From positions 1 to 64,000 of the forward strand of contig JAGCCX010000081.1 in the NCBI GenBank assembly GCA_017651465.1: 64,000 bases of DNA, given 5' to 3'. Of the stretch, positions 17,251-27,234 are shown piece by piece; the first letter of the stretch is position 1; each line of letters begins with the position of its first letter. The notes under the pieces are model-generated. The model searched no databases, was not told the origin of the DNA, and worked only from the letters and a program-made list of their open reading frames with translations. This stretch comes from Bacteroidales bacterium (GTDB lineage: Bacteria; Bacteroidota; Bacteroidia; Bacteroidales; UBA932). A program made the position numbers and the translations under genes.

Positions 17251-17805
17251 ATGCAACTTTTTAAGAACAATTCGCATCTTAATACTTGGACGATTGAAAA
17301 AGCCAAGGAAGGCGACAGACGTGCACAAAAAGCCATCTACGACTCTCTGTCTGAAAAGATGTTCGCAGTATGCCTGCGATATATGGGCGAGAGGAGTGCA
17401 GCAGAAGATGTTCTGCAAGACGGATTTGTGACTCTGTTCGCCAAACTTGACACCTTCTCCGGTGAGGGCTCCTTTGAGGGGTGGGCCAGAAAGATCTTTG
17501 TAAACACGGCACTTATGAACCTCCGCCGCAACGACGTTCTCAAAGACACCGAGGACGTGTCCGAGGCCCGCAGCATATCCAGCGAGGCCCCGTCGGCGGT
17601 GCAGGACCTGAGCTACAAGGAGCTGTGCGCCATGATCAGCAGCCTGCCTCCCGGCTTCAGGACGGTGTTCAACATGTACGTGATCGAAGGTTACGCCCAC
17701 AACGAGATTGCCAGTGCCCTGGGCATATCGGAAGGCACGTCCCGCTCGCAGCTGCTGCGCGCCAAAGCTATGCTGCAAGCCAAGATATTGGAAAGAAAGA
17801 AATAG
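17251..17805 (+). CDS. ECF-type RNA polymerase sigma factor
   Basis: The 184-residue product has sigma region 2 at about 25-95 (AAEDVLQDGFVTLFAKL, GSFEGWARKIFVN) and region 4 at about 125-175 (LPPGFRTVFNMYVIEGYAHNEI, ISEGTSRSQLLRAK). It directs RNA polymerase to a stress or envelope regulon. The next gene begins eight bases after its stop and encodes a membrane protein whose short cytoplasmic N-terminus could act as an anti-sigma. That would make a typical sigma/regulator pair with autoregulation. Confidence 0.88.
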   Translation: MQLFKNNSHLNTWTIEKAKEGDRRAQKAIYDSLSEKMFAVCLRYMGERSAAEDVLQDGFVTLFAKLDTFSGEGSFEGWARKIFVNTALMNLRRNDVLKDTEDVSEARSISSEAPSAVQDLSYKELCAMISSLPPGFRTVFNMYVIEGYAHNEIASALGISEGTSRSQLLRAKAMLQAKILERKK

Positions 17806-17813
17806 ATATATAC

Positions 17814-19004
17814 ATGCAAGACAATTGGCAAGACTTCGACCGACATATCCAGTCGGTAATGCGCGACGCCAGGGAAAAGGTTCCCGGGCGCGTATGGCGC
17901 GGAGTGGCTGCCCGTCTTGATTCTGCTGCCGCCGCAGCGGCGTGGTGGAAGTGGGCCGTGCCCGCCTTCGTCGCAGCCGCGCTGGTGGCAGGTCTGTTCT
18001 TTGCCGGTACCAGAGGCTCGCAGAACGCTAGTCCGGACAAAATACAAATCATCGCCGACTCCGGGGTGGAGGAAGAGTCATCGACGCTTCTCGCCCAGGC
18101 CGATATTGAGCCCGAAGTTATCCCCGCAGAGGCTGCGGCCGCTCCGGTGCGCCGCTCTCCCAAAGCGTCACGCGGCGGGGCTGTTTCCTCTCAGGAGGTC
18201 TCTTCCGGCTCGGAGCCGGATAATGCTCAAGAGGCTATAGTCGACGAGCCGTCCGTTGTGGATGAGAGTGCGGCCGGGCCAAAAGACAATCAGAATCAGG
18301 ATAATTCGGAGCAGTGGGCCCGCATCATCGAGGGTGAGGGTGCCGCGCGCGGCGCGGGCATCGACCTCAGTAACATTTATGCCAGCGGCGGCGTGGGAGG
18401 CAACGATTCCAACATCTCTTACGGAGGCATCGGTATCAGCCGTATGGCTCCCGGTTCCGGTTCGCCGGATGCAGGCATAAGCGAGAGCGGCCCTTCCACT
18501 TACGGTGTGCCGTTTACGCTGGGCCTTGGAGCACGTTTCCGCGTGGCCGACAGGCTCTCGTTGGGCACCGGCCTCGAGTACTCCATGCTCACACGCTCCT
18601 TCAAGGGCACGTACACCGGCTCGGCAGCATCCGCTTATGACGGTCTCATTTTCCACACCGTCCATTATGTCGGCGTGCCGGTGAATGTCTATTACGATTT
18701 GTTCTCCACCCGTGACGAGCTCATGAAGGTCTACGCCTGGGGCGGCGGCTCGGCAGACTATTGCATTGCCAATAATTACCGCCTTATGAGCACGCCCACA
18801 AGCGTGGTGCCGGACAAGGCCGGAGGCTTCCAGTTCTCCGCAGCCCTTGGCATGGGCCTGGAATTCAAGCTCTCTGACAAGCTTGGCCTGTATATCGACC
18901 CTGCCGTGCGATACTATTTCCACAGCCCGGGGCAGCCAAAGTCGGTGCGGACGGACAAGCCGTTCATGTTTAACTTTGACGCAGGTCTGAGGTTCAATCT
19001 TTAA
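17814..19004 (+). CDS. Membrane-anchored protein with C-terminal outer-membrane beta-barrel-like domain, putative anti-sigma partner
   Basis: The 396-residue product starts at the ATG at 17814, just after the sigma gene; the same frame is open further 5' but lies within the sigma gene. Residues 1-43 are cytoplasmic and charged, residues about 44-66 form one membrane helix ([20 protein letters not shown]), and residues 70-215 are low-complexity acidic linker. The last 180 residues alternate like a porin-type beta domain ([22 protein letters not shown]) and end in Phe-Asn-Leu. This matches Bacteroidota proteins that follow ECF sigma genes. The anti-sigma role is inferred from position only. Confidence 0.75.
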   Translation: MQDNWQDFDRHIQSVMRDAREKVPGRVWRGVAARLDSAAAAAAWWKWAVPAFVAAALVAGLFFAGTRGSQNASPDKIQIIADSGVEEESSTLLAQADIEPEVIPAEAAAAPVRRSPKASRGGAVSSQEVSSGSEPDNAQEAIVDEPSVVDESAAGPKDNQNQDNSEQWARIIEGEGAARGAGIDLSNIYASGGVGGNDSNISYGGIGISRMAPGSGSPDAGISESGPSTYGVPFTLGLGARFRVADRLSLGTGLEYSMLTRSFKGTYTGSAASAYDGLIFHTVHYVGVPVNVYYDLFSTRDELMKVYAWGGGSADYCIANNYRLMSTPTSVVPDKAGGFQFSAALGMGLEFKLSDKLGLYIDPAVRYYFHSPGQPKSVRTDKPFMFNFDAGLRFNL

Positions 19005-19037
19005 TCGCGGCTTTGCTGCGATTTTTTTTTATCTTTG
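19003..19037 (+). terminator. Terminator overlapping the lolD promoter
   Basis: A short stem (ATCGC with GCGAT) is followed by a long T tract ending near 19030, closing the sigma operon. TATCTTTG at 19030-19037 follows at once and is the -7 element for the gene at 19045. Confidence 0.7.
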
Positions 19038-19044
19038 CACTGCT

Positions 19045-19725
19045 ATGATTATTACTGCCCGGGATTTACATAAAAGTTTCGGCTCCCTGGAGGTGCTGAA
19101 AGGTGTGGACGTAAGCGTAGATAAAGGAGAGGTGCTTTCGGTAGTGGGCGCTTCGGGTGCCGGCAAGACCACCTTGCTCCAGATTCTCGGTACTCTGTCC
19201 GCTCCCGATTCAGGCGTGCTTGAAATAGACGGCGTTACCGTATTTGACAGCTCAGGGCGCTCCCTTAAAGGAGATGCCCTGGCCGCTTTCCGGGGGCGCA
19301 AGATAGGTTTTGTGTTCCAGGAGCATCATCTGCTGCCTGAGTTCAGCGCCGTGGAGAACATCATGATCCCGGCCCTTATTGCAGGACGCTCCGAGGCGGA
19401 TGCACGTAAGGCAGCAGGGGAGTTGTTGGAGCTTGTGGGGCTCTCGGAGCGTGCCTCCCACAAGCCTTCCGAGCTTTCCGGCGGCGAGCAGCAGAGGGTT
19501 GCCATCGCCAGGGCCCTGGTCAACAAACCGGCGGTGCTGTTTGCCGACGAGCCCACCGGCAACCTCGATTCCGTCACTAAAGAAGAAATACACCGCTTGT
19601 TTTTCAGCCTTCGTGACGCCTTGTTGCAGACCATCGTAATCGTTACTCACGACCCGTCTCTCGCCGCCCTCTGTGACCGTACCCTTGAAATGAAAGACGG
19701 ACGTTTTGTGGGCGGGGGAATATAA
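19045..19725 (+). CDS. lolD: ABC transporter ATP-binding protein, LolD-like
   Basis: The 226-residue ATPase has Walker A GASGAGKT at 35-42, the Q-loop [12 protein letters not shown] typical of the LolD/MacB group, signature LSGGEQQR, Walker [10 protein letters not shown], and switch histidine VTHD. LolD powers release of lipoproteins from the inner membrane to LolA. No permease gene is adjacent, so the LolCE partner must be elsewhere; other members of this subfamily (FtsE, MacB) remain possible. The nearby lgt gene also serves lipoprotein biogenesis. Confidence 0.82.
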   Translation: MIITARDLHKSFGSLEVLKGVDVSVDKGEVLSVVGASGAGKTTLLQILGTLSAPDSGVLEIDGVTVFDSSGRSLKGDALAAFRGRKIGFVFQEHHLLPEFSAVENIMIPALIAGRSEADARKAAGELLELVGLSERASHKPSELSGGEQQRVAIARALVNKPAVLFADEPTGNLDSVTKEEIHRLFFSLRDALLQTIVIVTHDPSLAALCDRTLEMKDGRFVGGGI

Positions 19726-19764
19726 AATTAGCACTTTGGTATTTGTTTTGTAAGAGCTATCGCG

Positions 19765-19772
19765 TATTTTTG
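19765..19772 (+). promoter_or_regulatory. Bacteroidota -7 promoter element
   Basis: TATTTTTG lies 17 bases before the ATG at 19789. Confidence 0.5.
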
Positions 19773-19788
19773 CAAAAATGTGTTGAAT

Positions 19789-20418
19789 ATGAAAATGATA
19801 AAATCTATCCTTTCTGCGGCGCTCACCCTGGCGGGCACCGTCCTTCTTGCCCAGAACACCCCTTCGCTCGGACTGCCTTCCAACGCTTCACAGCCTTGCC
19901 CCGAGATGGCATCCTCCAAGGTGTCTTATTTCGCCAGGAACTACACCGTGTCAAAGGAACTTTCCGGCGATTTTATTCTCACCAACGGATCTGAGGTGCG
20001 CTATGATGCCAACACCGGCCGTGAATACACCAAATTTGCCGACGGTACCGTACAGCTGGTATCCTCAAAGGTGAACGGCAAGGATGTAGAAATTACAGTT
20101 TATCGTATTTTCGACAAAGACAAGACCTACACCAAGAACTCCTTCTCGCGCCGTGTCAATAACGGCAAGGCCAAATATGAGGTTTACATGGGCCGCTGGA
20201 GCAAGATCAGCGCTCACAAGACCATCACCCGTTACATCGACTGCGAGACCGGCATTCCTTTCGCCACCCTGTCAAAGGACGTGCTCGTGCAGATGACAGC
20301 AGGTATCGAGGTCGGCGAGCAGCCTGCCAAGTACTTCGAGCTCCCGGAAGAGAAGGGCTACACCCTCATCGAAGACGGGATGTCCAAGCTCTACGATATG
20401 ATGAACAAGAAGAAATAA
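19789..20418 (+). CDS. Exported hypothetical protein (209 aa)
   Basis: A signal peptide (MKMIKSILSAALTLAGTVLLAQ) precedes a beta-rich mature domain (NGSEVRYDANTGREYTKFADGTVQLV). The ATG at 19789 is chosen because a promoter element lies close upstream; a GTG nine bases earlier is in frame. I recognise no family. It converges with lgt, leaving four bases between the stop codons. Confidence 0.7.
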   Translation: MKMIKSILSAALTLAGTVLLAQNTPSLGLPSNASQPCPEMASSKVSYFARNYTVSKELSGDFILTNGSEVRYDANTGREYTKFADGTVQLVSSKVNGKDVEITVYRIFDKDKTYTKNSFSRRVNNGKAKYEVYMGRWSKISAHKTITRYIDCETGIPFATLSKDVLVQMTAGIEVGEQPAKYFELPEEKGYTLIEDGMSKLYDMMNKKK

Positions 20419-20422
20419 CGCT

Positions 20423-21295
20423 CTACCTCAGCGGTTTAGCGTAATGAGTCTGCTCTTTAGGAGCCGGTGCGGGATGAACTGCCGCGGCCGGCTTCTTTTT
20501 TATTCCGGACCATATCAGCACCCCAATGCCAAGCAGGATGAAGGGGATTGAGAGCACCTGGCCGGTGTTGAGTCCGAGGAAGCTGAAATCGGTGCTTTCT
20601 TCTTTGACGAACTCTATCAGGAACCTGATCCCGAAGCAGCACAGAAGGAACGTTCCGAAGAAGAAACCTCTGTGCAGTTTGTCCAGTTTCTTGGCGTAGA
20701 GCCAGAGCAGGATAAAGCCCAGTATGAGGTAGCTGAGCGACTCGTACATTTGGGCGGGGTGCTTGGGGACGGTCTCGCCGCGAATCTCGAACACTACGCC
20801 CCAGGGAAGGGAAGTAGGGTCGCCGTAAATCTCGGAATTGAACAGGTTGCCCAGACGGATGAGGCAGCCGGCAAACGCTACGGTTATGACCAGATGGTCC
20901 AGGATCCACATAAAGTCAAAGTCGTTCTTTTTGCCGTAATGGGCTGAGAACCACCACATTCCAAGTATAAGCGCTATGGCTCCTCCGTGGCTCGCCAGCC
21001 CGCCCTTCCAAGGCTGGAATATTTCCAGAAAACCTTTCCAAGTGCCAAAGTAGTATTCGGGCTGATAAAATATGCAGTGCCCCAGGCGGGCGCCCACGAT
21101 GGTTGCTATCAGAAGGGTATAGAGAAGCGGGTCAAGCAGTTTTTCGGAGATACCCTCGCGGCGGAAGAACCAGCGGAACAAATACCAGCCGATTATGAAG
21201 CCCGACACGAAAAGCAGTGAATACCAGCGAATTCCGAAGCTTCCGAGATGGATGAGCACCGGATCGACGCTCCAATGTATTGCGAGTAAATCCAT
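20423..21295 (-). CDS. lgt: Prolipoprotein diacylglyceryl transferase
   Basis: This inner-membrane enzyme moves diacylglycerol from phosphatidylglycerol to the lipobox cysteine of prolipoproteins, the first step of lipoprotein maturation. The 290-residue product has about seven membrane helices and the family signatures GGLASHGGAIALIL and IRLGNLFNSEIYG. It processes the many lipoproteins encoded in this window. A cytoplasmic lysine- and proline-rich tail of about 20 residues closes the protein. Confidence 0.93.
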   Translation of the reverse strand: MDLLAIHWSVDPVLIHLGSFGIRWYSLLFVSGFIIGWYLFRWFFRREGISEKLLDPLLYTLLIATIVGARLGHCIFYQPEYYFGTWKGFLEIFQPWKGGLASHGGAIALILGMWWFSAHYGKKNDFDFMWILDHLVITVAFAGCLIRLGNLFNSEIYGDPTSLPWGVVFEIRGETVPKHPAQMYESLSYLILGFILLWLYAKKLDKLHRGFFFGTFLLCCFGIRFLIEFVKEESTDFSFLGLNTGQVLSIPFILLGIGVLIWSGIKKKPAAAVHPAPAPKEQTHYAKPLR

Positions 21296-21311
21296 AGCGT
21301 TAAAATTTCAT

Positions 21312-21319
21312 CAAAGATA
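21312..21319 (-). promoter_or_regulatory. -7 promoter element of lgt
   Basis: On the minus strand TATCTTTG lies 16 bases before the lgt ATG. Confidence 0.6.
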
Positions 21320-21392
21320 GAGTTTTTGACTCTTATAAACAAGTGTGCGGATGGTATAATTTTTGTAGCAAAAAAGCGCTCGTTAAAGTAGT

Positions 21393-22769
21393 ATGAAAAA
21401 ATTATTTTTGTCTCTTGCCGGCCTGTTTTTAGTGGCTGCACAAATATGCTCCGCCCAGCAAGTTCTGAGTCTGGAGGACGCTCTTAAGATTGCCCTGAGC
21501 GAGAATGCATCGGTTAAGGTTGCAGATCTGGAAATAGAACGCACAGGCTATGCCCGCAAAGGCTCCTACGCTGCGCTTTTCCCTCAAGTTGACGGCACTG
21601 CCAACTATCAGCGTACCATCAAGAAACAGGTGATGTATATGGATTTTGACATCCCTGGAATGGGCGGCGGCGATTCTCCTTCGGAAGATGGCGGGCGCTC
21701 CCGTGACGGATTCGAAGTCGGCCGCTGGAACACCTGGTCCACAGGCGTATCGGCCAGTATGCCGCTCGTCAACGCACAGCTCTGGAAAAGCATTCAGATA
21801 TCCGGTCAGGATGTAGAACTTGCAGTCGAAAAGGCCCGCAGTTCCCGTCTCGAAACGGTTACCCAGGTCAAGAAGGCCTTCTTCACCGTGCTCCTCGCAA
21901 AGGAGGCTGCTGCCGTTTATAAGTCGGTGTACGACAACGCCGTAGAGAATCTCAAGCTCACCGAGCAGAAGTACAATGCCCAGCGGGCGTCGGAGCTCGA
22001 CCTTACCAGGGCCAAGACCGCCGTGGCCAATGCGGTGCCCAATGTGTACGACTCCGAGAATGCCGTCGATCTGGGCCTGTGGCAGCTCAAGGCTGTTATG
22101 GGCGTGGCCCTCGATTCCGATATCGATGTGGCCGGTGCGCTCTCGGACTACGCCGACGCTATGCTTACCGATCCCCGTCCCGGCGAGGACCTGAGCGGTA
22201 ACTCCACCCTGCGTCAGCTGGATATTCAGGCAAAGCAGCTCGCCTCCAGCATAAAGTTGCAGCAGTATGCATCCCTGCCATCGCTGGCCCTGGCTTTCTC
22301 CTACAGCCTGAACGCAATGACCAACGACTTTAATTTCAGCCAGTACAAGTGGTCGCCTTATTCCTATATCGGGCTGAGTCTCAATATCCCCATCTTTGCC
22401 GGCGGCAAGCGTTATCACGCCGTAAAGGCTGCAAAGGTCCAGGCTGCCGAGCTTGACATCCAGAGGGCCAATACCGAAAGACAGCTGCAAATAGCCGTCC
22501 GCCAGTATCTGGGCACGATGGAAACCGCCATCAAGAGCCACGCTTCGGCCAGCAGTGCGGTAGAGACGGCCACAAAGGCCTACGGGATTGCCCGCAAGTC
22601 GTACGATGTGGGCCGCAGCACCCTTACCGACCTTAACGACGCCCAGCTCGCCCTCACCCAGTCGCAGCTCGGCGTCTGCCAGGCCATATACAACTATCTG
22701 TCCGCCAAATCCGACCTTGAGGGTACTCTCGGCGCCGACTTCCTTGATAAAACACCAAACAATGAATAA
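21393..22769 (+). CDS. TolC-family outer-membrane efflux protein
   Basis: The 458-residue product has a signal peptide (to about residue 21). It shows the two-fold TolC architecture of long periplasmic helices interrupted by beta strands (SLEDALKIALSENASVKVADLEIERT; LTDLNDAQLALTQSQLGV). It forms the outer-membrane channel of a tripartite pump. Its stop overlaps the start of the adaptor gene, and the RND pump gene follows, so the whole efflux complex is one operon. A TATAATTTTTG stretch about 30 bases before the start is a possible promoter. Confidence 0.92.
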   Translation: MKKLFLSLAGLFLVAAQICSAQQVLSLEDALKIALSENASVKVADLEIERTGYARKGSYAALFPQVDGTANYQRTIKKQVMYMDFDIPGMGGGDSPSEDGGRSRDGFEVGRWNTWSTGVSASMPLVNAQLWKSIQISGQDVELAVEKARSSRLETVTQVKKAFFTVLLAKEAAAVYKSVYDNAVENLKLTEQKYNAQRASELDLTRAKTAVANAVPNVYDSENAVDLGLWQLKAVMGVALDSDIDVAGALSDYADAMLTDPRPGEDLSGNSTLRQLDIQAKQLASSIKLQQYASLPSLALAFSYSLNAMTNDFNFSQYKWSPYSYIGLSLNIPIFAGGKRYHAVKAAKVQAAELDIQRANTERQLQIAVRQYLGTMETAIKSHASASSAVETATKAYGIARKSYDVGRSTLTDLNDAQLALTQSQLGVCQAIYNYLSAKSDLEGTLGADFLDKTPNNE

Positions 22770-23784
22770 ATCATCCCTTTTTGTAGCAGCCTTGCTGATT
22801 GCAGCCGGCTGCGGATCGCAGAACAACCAGTCTCCCGCCGCACAGCAGGGCCCCCAGGAGCCGCAGGTCGCACTGGTAAGCGTAGTGAGCGCCGCACGCG
22901 AAAACGTGCCTCAAACCTCGCTCTATTCCTCGACCGTGCAGGCCAAGGTGGTAAACAACATAGCTCCCCAGAGCGCCGGGCGCATCCAGAAACTCAATGT
23001 CGAAGTGGGCGACTTCGTGTCCAAGGGCCAGATACTTGTCGAGATGGACAAGGTGCAGCTGGAGCAGGCCCAGCTCAAGCTCCGCAACGACGAGACCGAG
23101 CTCGAGAGGGTTCGCACCCTGCTCGGTGAAGGCGGCATCTCACAGGCCGATTTCGACCAGTTGGAGCTGGCGTTCAACGTGAGCAAGAGCAGCTGCCGCA
23201 ATATCGAGGAGAACACCATCCTGCGAAGCCCTGTGAGCGGTGTCATTACCGCCCGCAACTACGACAGGGGAGATATGTTCGCAATGGCCCAGCCCATCTA
23301 TACCGTGCAGCAGATTACGCCGGTAAAGATTCTCGTGGGCATCTCGGAGACCGATTACACCCGCGTCAAAAAGGGTGATACCGTGAGCATCACTGCCGAC
23401 GCCCTCCCGGGCCAGGAGTTCAGCGGCACTGTGAACCGCCTCTATCCTACAATGGATCCTGCTACCCATACCTTCAACGTGGAGGTTACGGTGCCCAACA
23501 CCCGCCGGGAACTTCGCCCGGGTATGTATGTGAGGGTTATCGTTGACTTCGGGAGCAATTTCAACATAGTGTTGCCCGATACCGCGGTGCTCAAGATGCA
23601 GGGAGCCGGCACGCGTTCCGTGTTTGTGGTCGATCCCGAGGGCAAAGCCGAGATGAGGGTCGTCACCCTGGGCCGCCACTTCGACGGCAAGTATGAGGTA
23701 CTCTCCGGACTCGAAGAGGGAGAGCAGGTGATAGTCAAGGGCAATTCCGCGCTTAAGGCCGGGCAGGCAGTTCAAATAGGATAG
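22762..23784 (+). CDS. RND efflux periplasmic adaptor (membrane fusion protein)
   Basis: The 340-residue product starts at the ATG at 22762 inside the end of the tolC-like gene. A lipoprotein signal ends at Cys17 (AAGC). The protein has the lipoyl/barrel-sandwich halves (APQSAGRIQKLNVEVGDFV and ILRSPVSGVITARN) around a short helical hairpin at about 95-150, then a beta-barrel and membrane-proximal domain. It bridges the RND pump and the TolC-like channel. Confidence 0.92.
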   Translation: MNKSSLFVAALLIAAGCGSQNNQSPAAQQGPQEPQVALVSVVSAARENVPQTSLYSSTVQAKVVNNIAPQSAGRIQKLNVEVGDFVSKGQILVEMDKVQLEQAQLKLRNDETELERVRTLLGEGGISQADFDQLELAFNVSKSSCRNIEENTILRSPVSGVITARNYDRGDMFAMAQPIYTVQQITPVKILVGISETDYTRVKKGDTVSITADALPGQEFSGTVNRLYPTMDPATHTFNVEVTVPNTRRELRPGMYVRVIVDFGSNFNIVLPDTAVLKMQGAGTRSVFVVDPEGKAEMRVVTLGRHFDGKYEVLSGLEEGEQVIVKGNSALKAGQAVQIG

Positions 23785-23787
23785 GCT

Positions 23788-26700
23788 ATGAGCATTTATC
23801 GCAAAGCTGTCGATAATCCGGTGACGACTGCCCTGGTCTTCATCGCCTTTATGATATTCGGTATCTTCTCCCTGAGCCGCACCAGCATAGCCCAGTTCCC
23901 GGAGTTCGATTCCAATACCATAATGGTAATGTCCTCTTACCCCGGGGCCAACGCCGCCGATATCGAAACCAACCTCACCAAGGTGCTCGAGAACGCCCTT
24001 AACGGCGTGGAGAACCTCAAGGAGCTCAATTCGCGCTCCAAGGAAAATATCTCGCTGCTCACGCTCACGTTCGAGTACGGCACCGACATCGAAGAGGCAA
24101 CCAACAACGTCCGCGACAAGCTGGATATGGTCAACTCCGTGTTGCCCGACGGCGCAACGATGCCCGTCATTTTCAAGTTTAGCGCCGACGATATGCCCAT
24201 TATGCTCCTCACGGCTACGGCCAACGAGAGCCTGCAGGGCCTGGACAAGATTCTGGACGACCGTCTGGCCACACCCCTGGCGCGCGTTCCCGGCGTGGGT
24301 ACGATCAGCGTGGCCGGAGCTCCGACCCGCGAGATACAAGTTTACTGCGACCCTACGCGGCTCCAGGCTTACAATCTGACTGTCAGCACCATAGCCAGCA
24401 TCATCGCCGCCGAGAACCGTAACCTCCCTTCGGGTAACATCGACATAGGCTCCAATACCTACACGCTGCGTGTGCAGAAGGAGTTTACCGACCCGTCGGA
24501 GCTGCTCGACATAGTGCTCGGTTCCGTAGGAGGCAGGACGGTGTACCTGCGCGACGTGGCCACCATACGCGACGGCGGCGAGGAGCGTGAGCAGGAGTCT
24601 TACACCAACGGCGAACGTTCGGCCAGAATCATTATCCAGAAGCAGTCCGGCGCCAACACCGTCAACGTAATCAAGGGTATCAAGAAGCAGCTCGCCAAGA
24701 TCGAGCCCACCCTTCCCGCCGATATCGACGTGAGCATTCTGGTCGACGGATCGACGGAGATTATCAATACCATCAAGACGCTCCGCGATACCATCATCAT
24801 CACCTTCCTGGTGGTTATGCTGGTGGTGTTCCTGTTCCTCGGAAATGTCAGGTCCACCTTTATCATCGTGCTGTCTATCCCTATGGCCCTCCTGGCCTCG
24901 CTGGTATATCTGTTCGCCACAGGCAATACGCTGAATATCATATCGATGTCGGCTCTTGCCATAGCCATAGGAATGGTGGTGGACGACGCCATAGTGGTGC
25001 TGGAGAACGTGTCGACCCACCTTGCCAGGGGCGAACGGCCCAAGGAGGCGGCGGTGCACGGCACGTCGGAAGTGGGTATTTCGGTTATCGCATCCACCCT
25101 TACAATGCTGTGCGTGTTCCTGCCGCTTACGATGATCAAAGGTATGGCGGGAATGATGTTCCGGCAGCTCGGATGGATAGTGAGCATCATAATGATAGTG
25201 TCCACCACGGCGGCTCTTACCCTTGTGCCTATGCTTTGCTCCCGCTGGCTCAAACCCAACGAGAAGCACGGCCGCGTGTACAATGCCATCTTCGGTCCTG
25301 TCAACCGCTTTATCAACTGGATTTCAAGAGGATACGGGCACGTCATACATTGGGCTACAGGGCGCAGGGCCTTGGTGATTTCGGCTTTTGCCGTGATATT
25401 TGTGGCTACCGTGCTGCTGCTTGCCCCGGGCGTCAAGACCGAATTCTTCCCCCGCGGCGACTCCGACCGTATCACCTGCAACATCGAGTTGCCTATGGGT
25501 ACGGCGCAGGACGTAACCCGGGAGTTCGCTTTCGAGGTGTACGACGAGATTTGCGCCGAGGTGCCCGAAGCCCAGCGTATCAATGTCACCTTCGGCCAGG
25601 CCGACACCGACAACACATTCGCCAATATGCAGAACAACGGTACGCACGTGATTTCGATGAACGTGCGCATCGGAACCAGCAGCACCCGCAAGCGCACCAG
25701 CGCCGAGATTGCCGATGTAATACGCGGCATCCTCAAGCGCCACCCCGACATCCACCGTGCTATGGTAACTGAGGGCGGCGGCGGAATGGGCGGCGCATCT
25801 TCCATCAAGGTCGAAGTGTACGGATACAGTTTCGAAACCACCGACCGCATTGCCAAAGAGCTGCAGGCCAAGATGCTGCAGGATCCAACTTTTGCCCAGG
25901 TGACACTCAGCCGCGACGAGTACACGCCCGAGTTCCAGATGGACTTCGACCGCACCAAGCTGGCGGTCAACGGGCTTAACTCCACTACTGCTGGCTCGGC
26001 GTTCAGCGCCGCAATGAGCGGAACGGTGGCCTCCTACTACCGCGAGGACGGTGAGGAGTACAGCATCCGCGTGCGCTACGCTCCTGAGTTCCGCACCAGC
26101 ATAGAGGATATGGAGAACATTACGGTCACGGGCGCCCAGGGCAATACCGTACGTATGAAGGAACTGGGCACCATAGTAGAAACGCTCGTCCCGCCTACCA
26201 TCGAACGCAAAGACCGCGAGAGACTCATTACCATAACCGGAATCGTAGGACGCGGAAAAGCCCTTTCCGAGGCCGTCGAATCGGCGCAGAAGGCCATCGA
26301 TTCTACCGATATCCCTTCGGAACTCAATATCCAGATTGCGGGCGATTACGAGGACCAGCAAGATATGTTTGCCGACCTGTTCCTCCTTATCGTGCTCATT
26401 ATCATTCTGGTATATATGGTTATGGCCTCGCAGTTCGAGTCGTTCATGAGTCCGTTCGTGATTATGTTCAGCGTGCCGTTCGCAGTGGTTGGCGTGCTCA
26501 TCGGCTTTGCCATATCGGGAGTCAACCTCGGTATGATGTCGCTGGTGGGTATCATCATCCTGCTGGGCATCGTGGTCAAGAACGGTATCGTGCTGATCGA
26601 CTATACGATACTGCTCCGTGAGCGCGGTATGAACGTGCGCGATGCGTCCACCACTGCCGCGCGCAGCCGTCTGAGGCCTATCCTTATGACCACCCTCACC

Positions 26701-26895
26701 ACCGTGCTGGGTATGCTCCCTATGGCAATCGGCACCGGCGAGGGCTCTGAGCTGTGGCGTTCGCTGGGTGTTACGGTGTGCTGGGGATTGTCTATCTCCA
26801 CCCTGGTGACCCTGGTGCTTATACCCACGCTCTATTGCTCCATATGTGTGGGACAGGATAAACGTAAGAAGAAAAAACTCGCAAAGCAGCAATGA
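23788..26895 (+). CDS. RND-family multidrug efflux pump (AcrB/HAE1 type)
   Basis: The 1035-residue inner-membrane antiporter has twelve predicted membrane helices in two repeats and large periplasmic loops. The proton-relay aspartates Asp399 and Asp400 lie in GMVVDDAIVVLEN. The C-terminal tail is lysine-rich. It expels drugs or other amphiphiles using the proton gradient; the substrate cannot be told from sequence. Its stop overlaps the start of the small PG0541-type gene. Confidence 0.93.
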   Translation: MSIYRKAVDNPVTTALVFIAFMIFGIFSLSRTSIAQFPEFDSNTIMVMSSYPGANAADIETNLTKVLENALNGVENLKELNSRSKENISLLTLTFEYGTDIEEATNNVRDKLDMVNSVLPDGATMPVIFKFSADDMPIMLLTATANESLQGLDKILDDRLATPLARVPGVGTISVAGAPTREIQVYCDPTRLQAYNLTVSTIASIIAAENRNLPSGNIDIGSNTYTLRVQKEFTDPSELLDIVLGSVGGRTVYLRDVATIRDGGEEREQESYTNGERSARIIIQKQSGANTVNVIKGIKKQLAKIEPTLPADIDVSILVDGSTEIINTIKTLRDTIIITFLVVMLVVFLFLGNVRSTFIIVLSIPMALLASLVYLFATGNTLNIISMSALAIAIGMVVDDAIVVLENVSTHLARGERPKEAAVHGTSEVGISVIASTLTMLCVFLPLTMIKGMAGMMFRQLGWIVSIIMIVSTTAALTLVPMLCSRWLKPNEKHGRVYNAIFGPVNRFINWISRGYGHVIHWATGRRALVISAFAVIFVATVLLLAPGVKTEFFPRGDSDRITCNIELPMGTAQDVTREFAFEVYDEICAEVPEAQRINVTFGQADTDNTFANMQNNGTHVISMNVRIGTSSTRKRTSAEIADVIRGILKRHPDIHRAMVTEGGGGMGGASSIKVEVYGYSFETTDRIAKELQAKMLQDPTFAQVTLSRDEYTPEFQMDFDRTKLAVNGLNSTTAGSAFSAAMSGTVASYYREDGEEYSIRVRYAPEFRTSIEDMENITVTGAQGNTVRMKELGTIVETLVPPTIERKDRERLITITGIVGRGKALSEAVESAQKAIDSTDIPSELNIQIAGDYEDQQDMFADLFLLIVLIIILVYMVMASQFESFMSPFVIMFSVPFAVVGVLIGFAISGVNLGMMSLVGIIILLGIVVKNGIVLIDYTILLRERGMNVRDASTTAARSRLRPILMTTLTTVLGMLPMAIGTGEGSELWRSLGVTVCWGLSISTLVTLVLIPTLYCSICVGQDKRKKKKLAKQQ

Positions 26896-27185
26896 AAGCC
26901 ATATTCATAAGTTACAACCAGGCCTATAGCGACGAGATTGTGGCCGTACTTGAGAATCACCGCCAGCGGGGATACACCCGCTGGACCGATGTTCAGGGCA
27001 AAGGCGGCTTCAACGGCATCCCCCATATGGGGAGCCACGCGTGGCCCGAGCAAAACCACGCCATCCTGACCTTCGTCAAAGACGAGAAGGTCCAGCCTAT
27101 CCTCGGCTCCCTTAAAGCCAAAGACGAGGCTACCCCCGACCTCGGCCTCCGTGCCTTCGTTTGGAACGTGGAGGAGAGTTATTAG
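26892..27185 (+). CDS. PG0541-family transporter-associated protein
   Basis: The 97-residue product (MKAIFISYNQAYSDEIVAVLE) resembles the small PII-like proteins that follow RND pump genes in Bacteroidales. It overlaps the pump gene by four bases as ATGA, so translation is coupled. A role as a ferredoxin-fold regulator of the pump is inferred from position and size; no ligand motif is evident. Confidence 0.72.
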   Translation: MKAIFISYNQAYSDEIVAVLENHRQRGYTRWTDVQGKGGFNGIPHMGSHAWPEQNHAILTFVKDEKVQPILGSLKAKDEATPDLGLRAFVWNVEESY

Positions 27186-27234
27186 ACACTGGGAGCCTCC
27201 GGCAGCCCCTCAGGGAGCCAGACCTACACCTTCG

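Noticed and set aside
23140..25269. Long minus-strand frame of 709 codons opposite the efflux genes
   Set aside because: The His-rich, repetitive translation is typical of the antisense of a high-GC coding region, and it crosses the boundary between two well-supported plus-strand genes.
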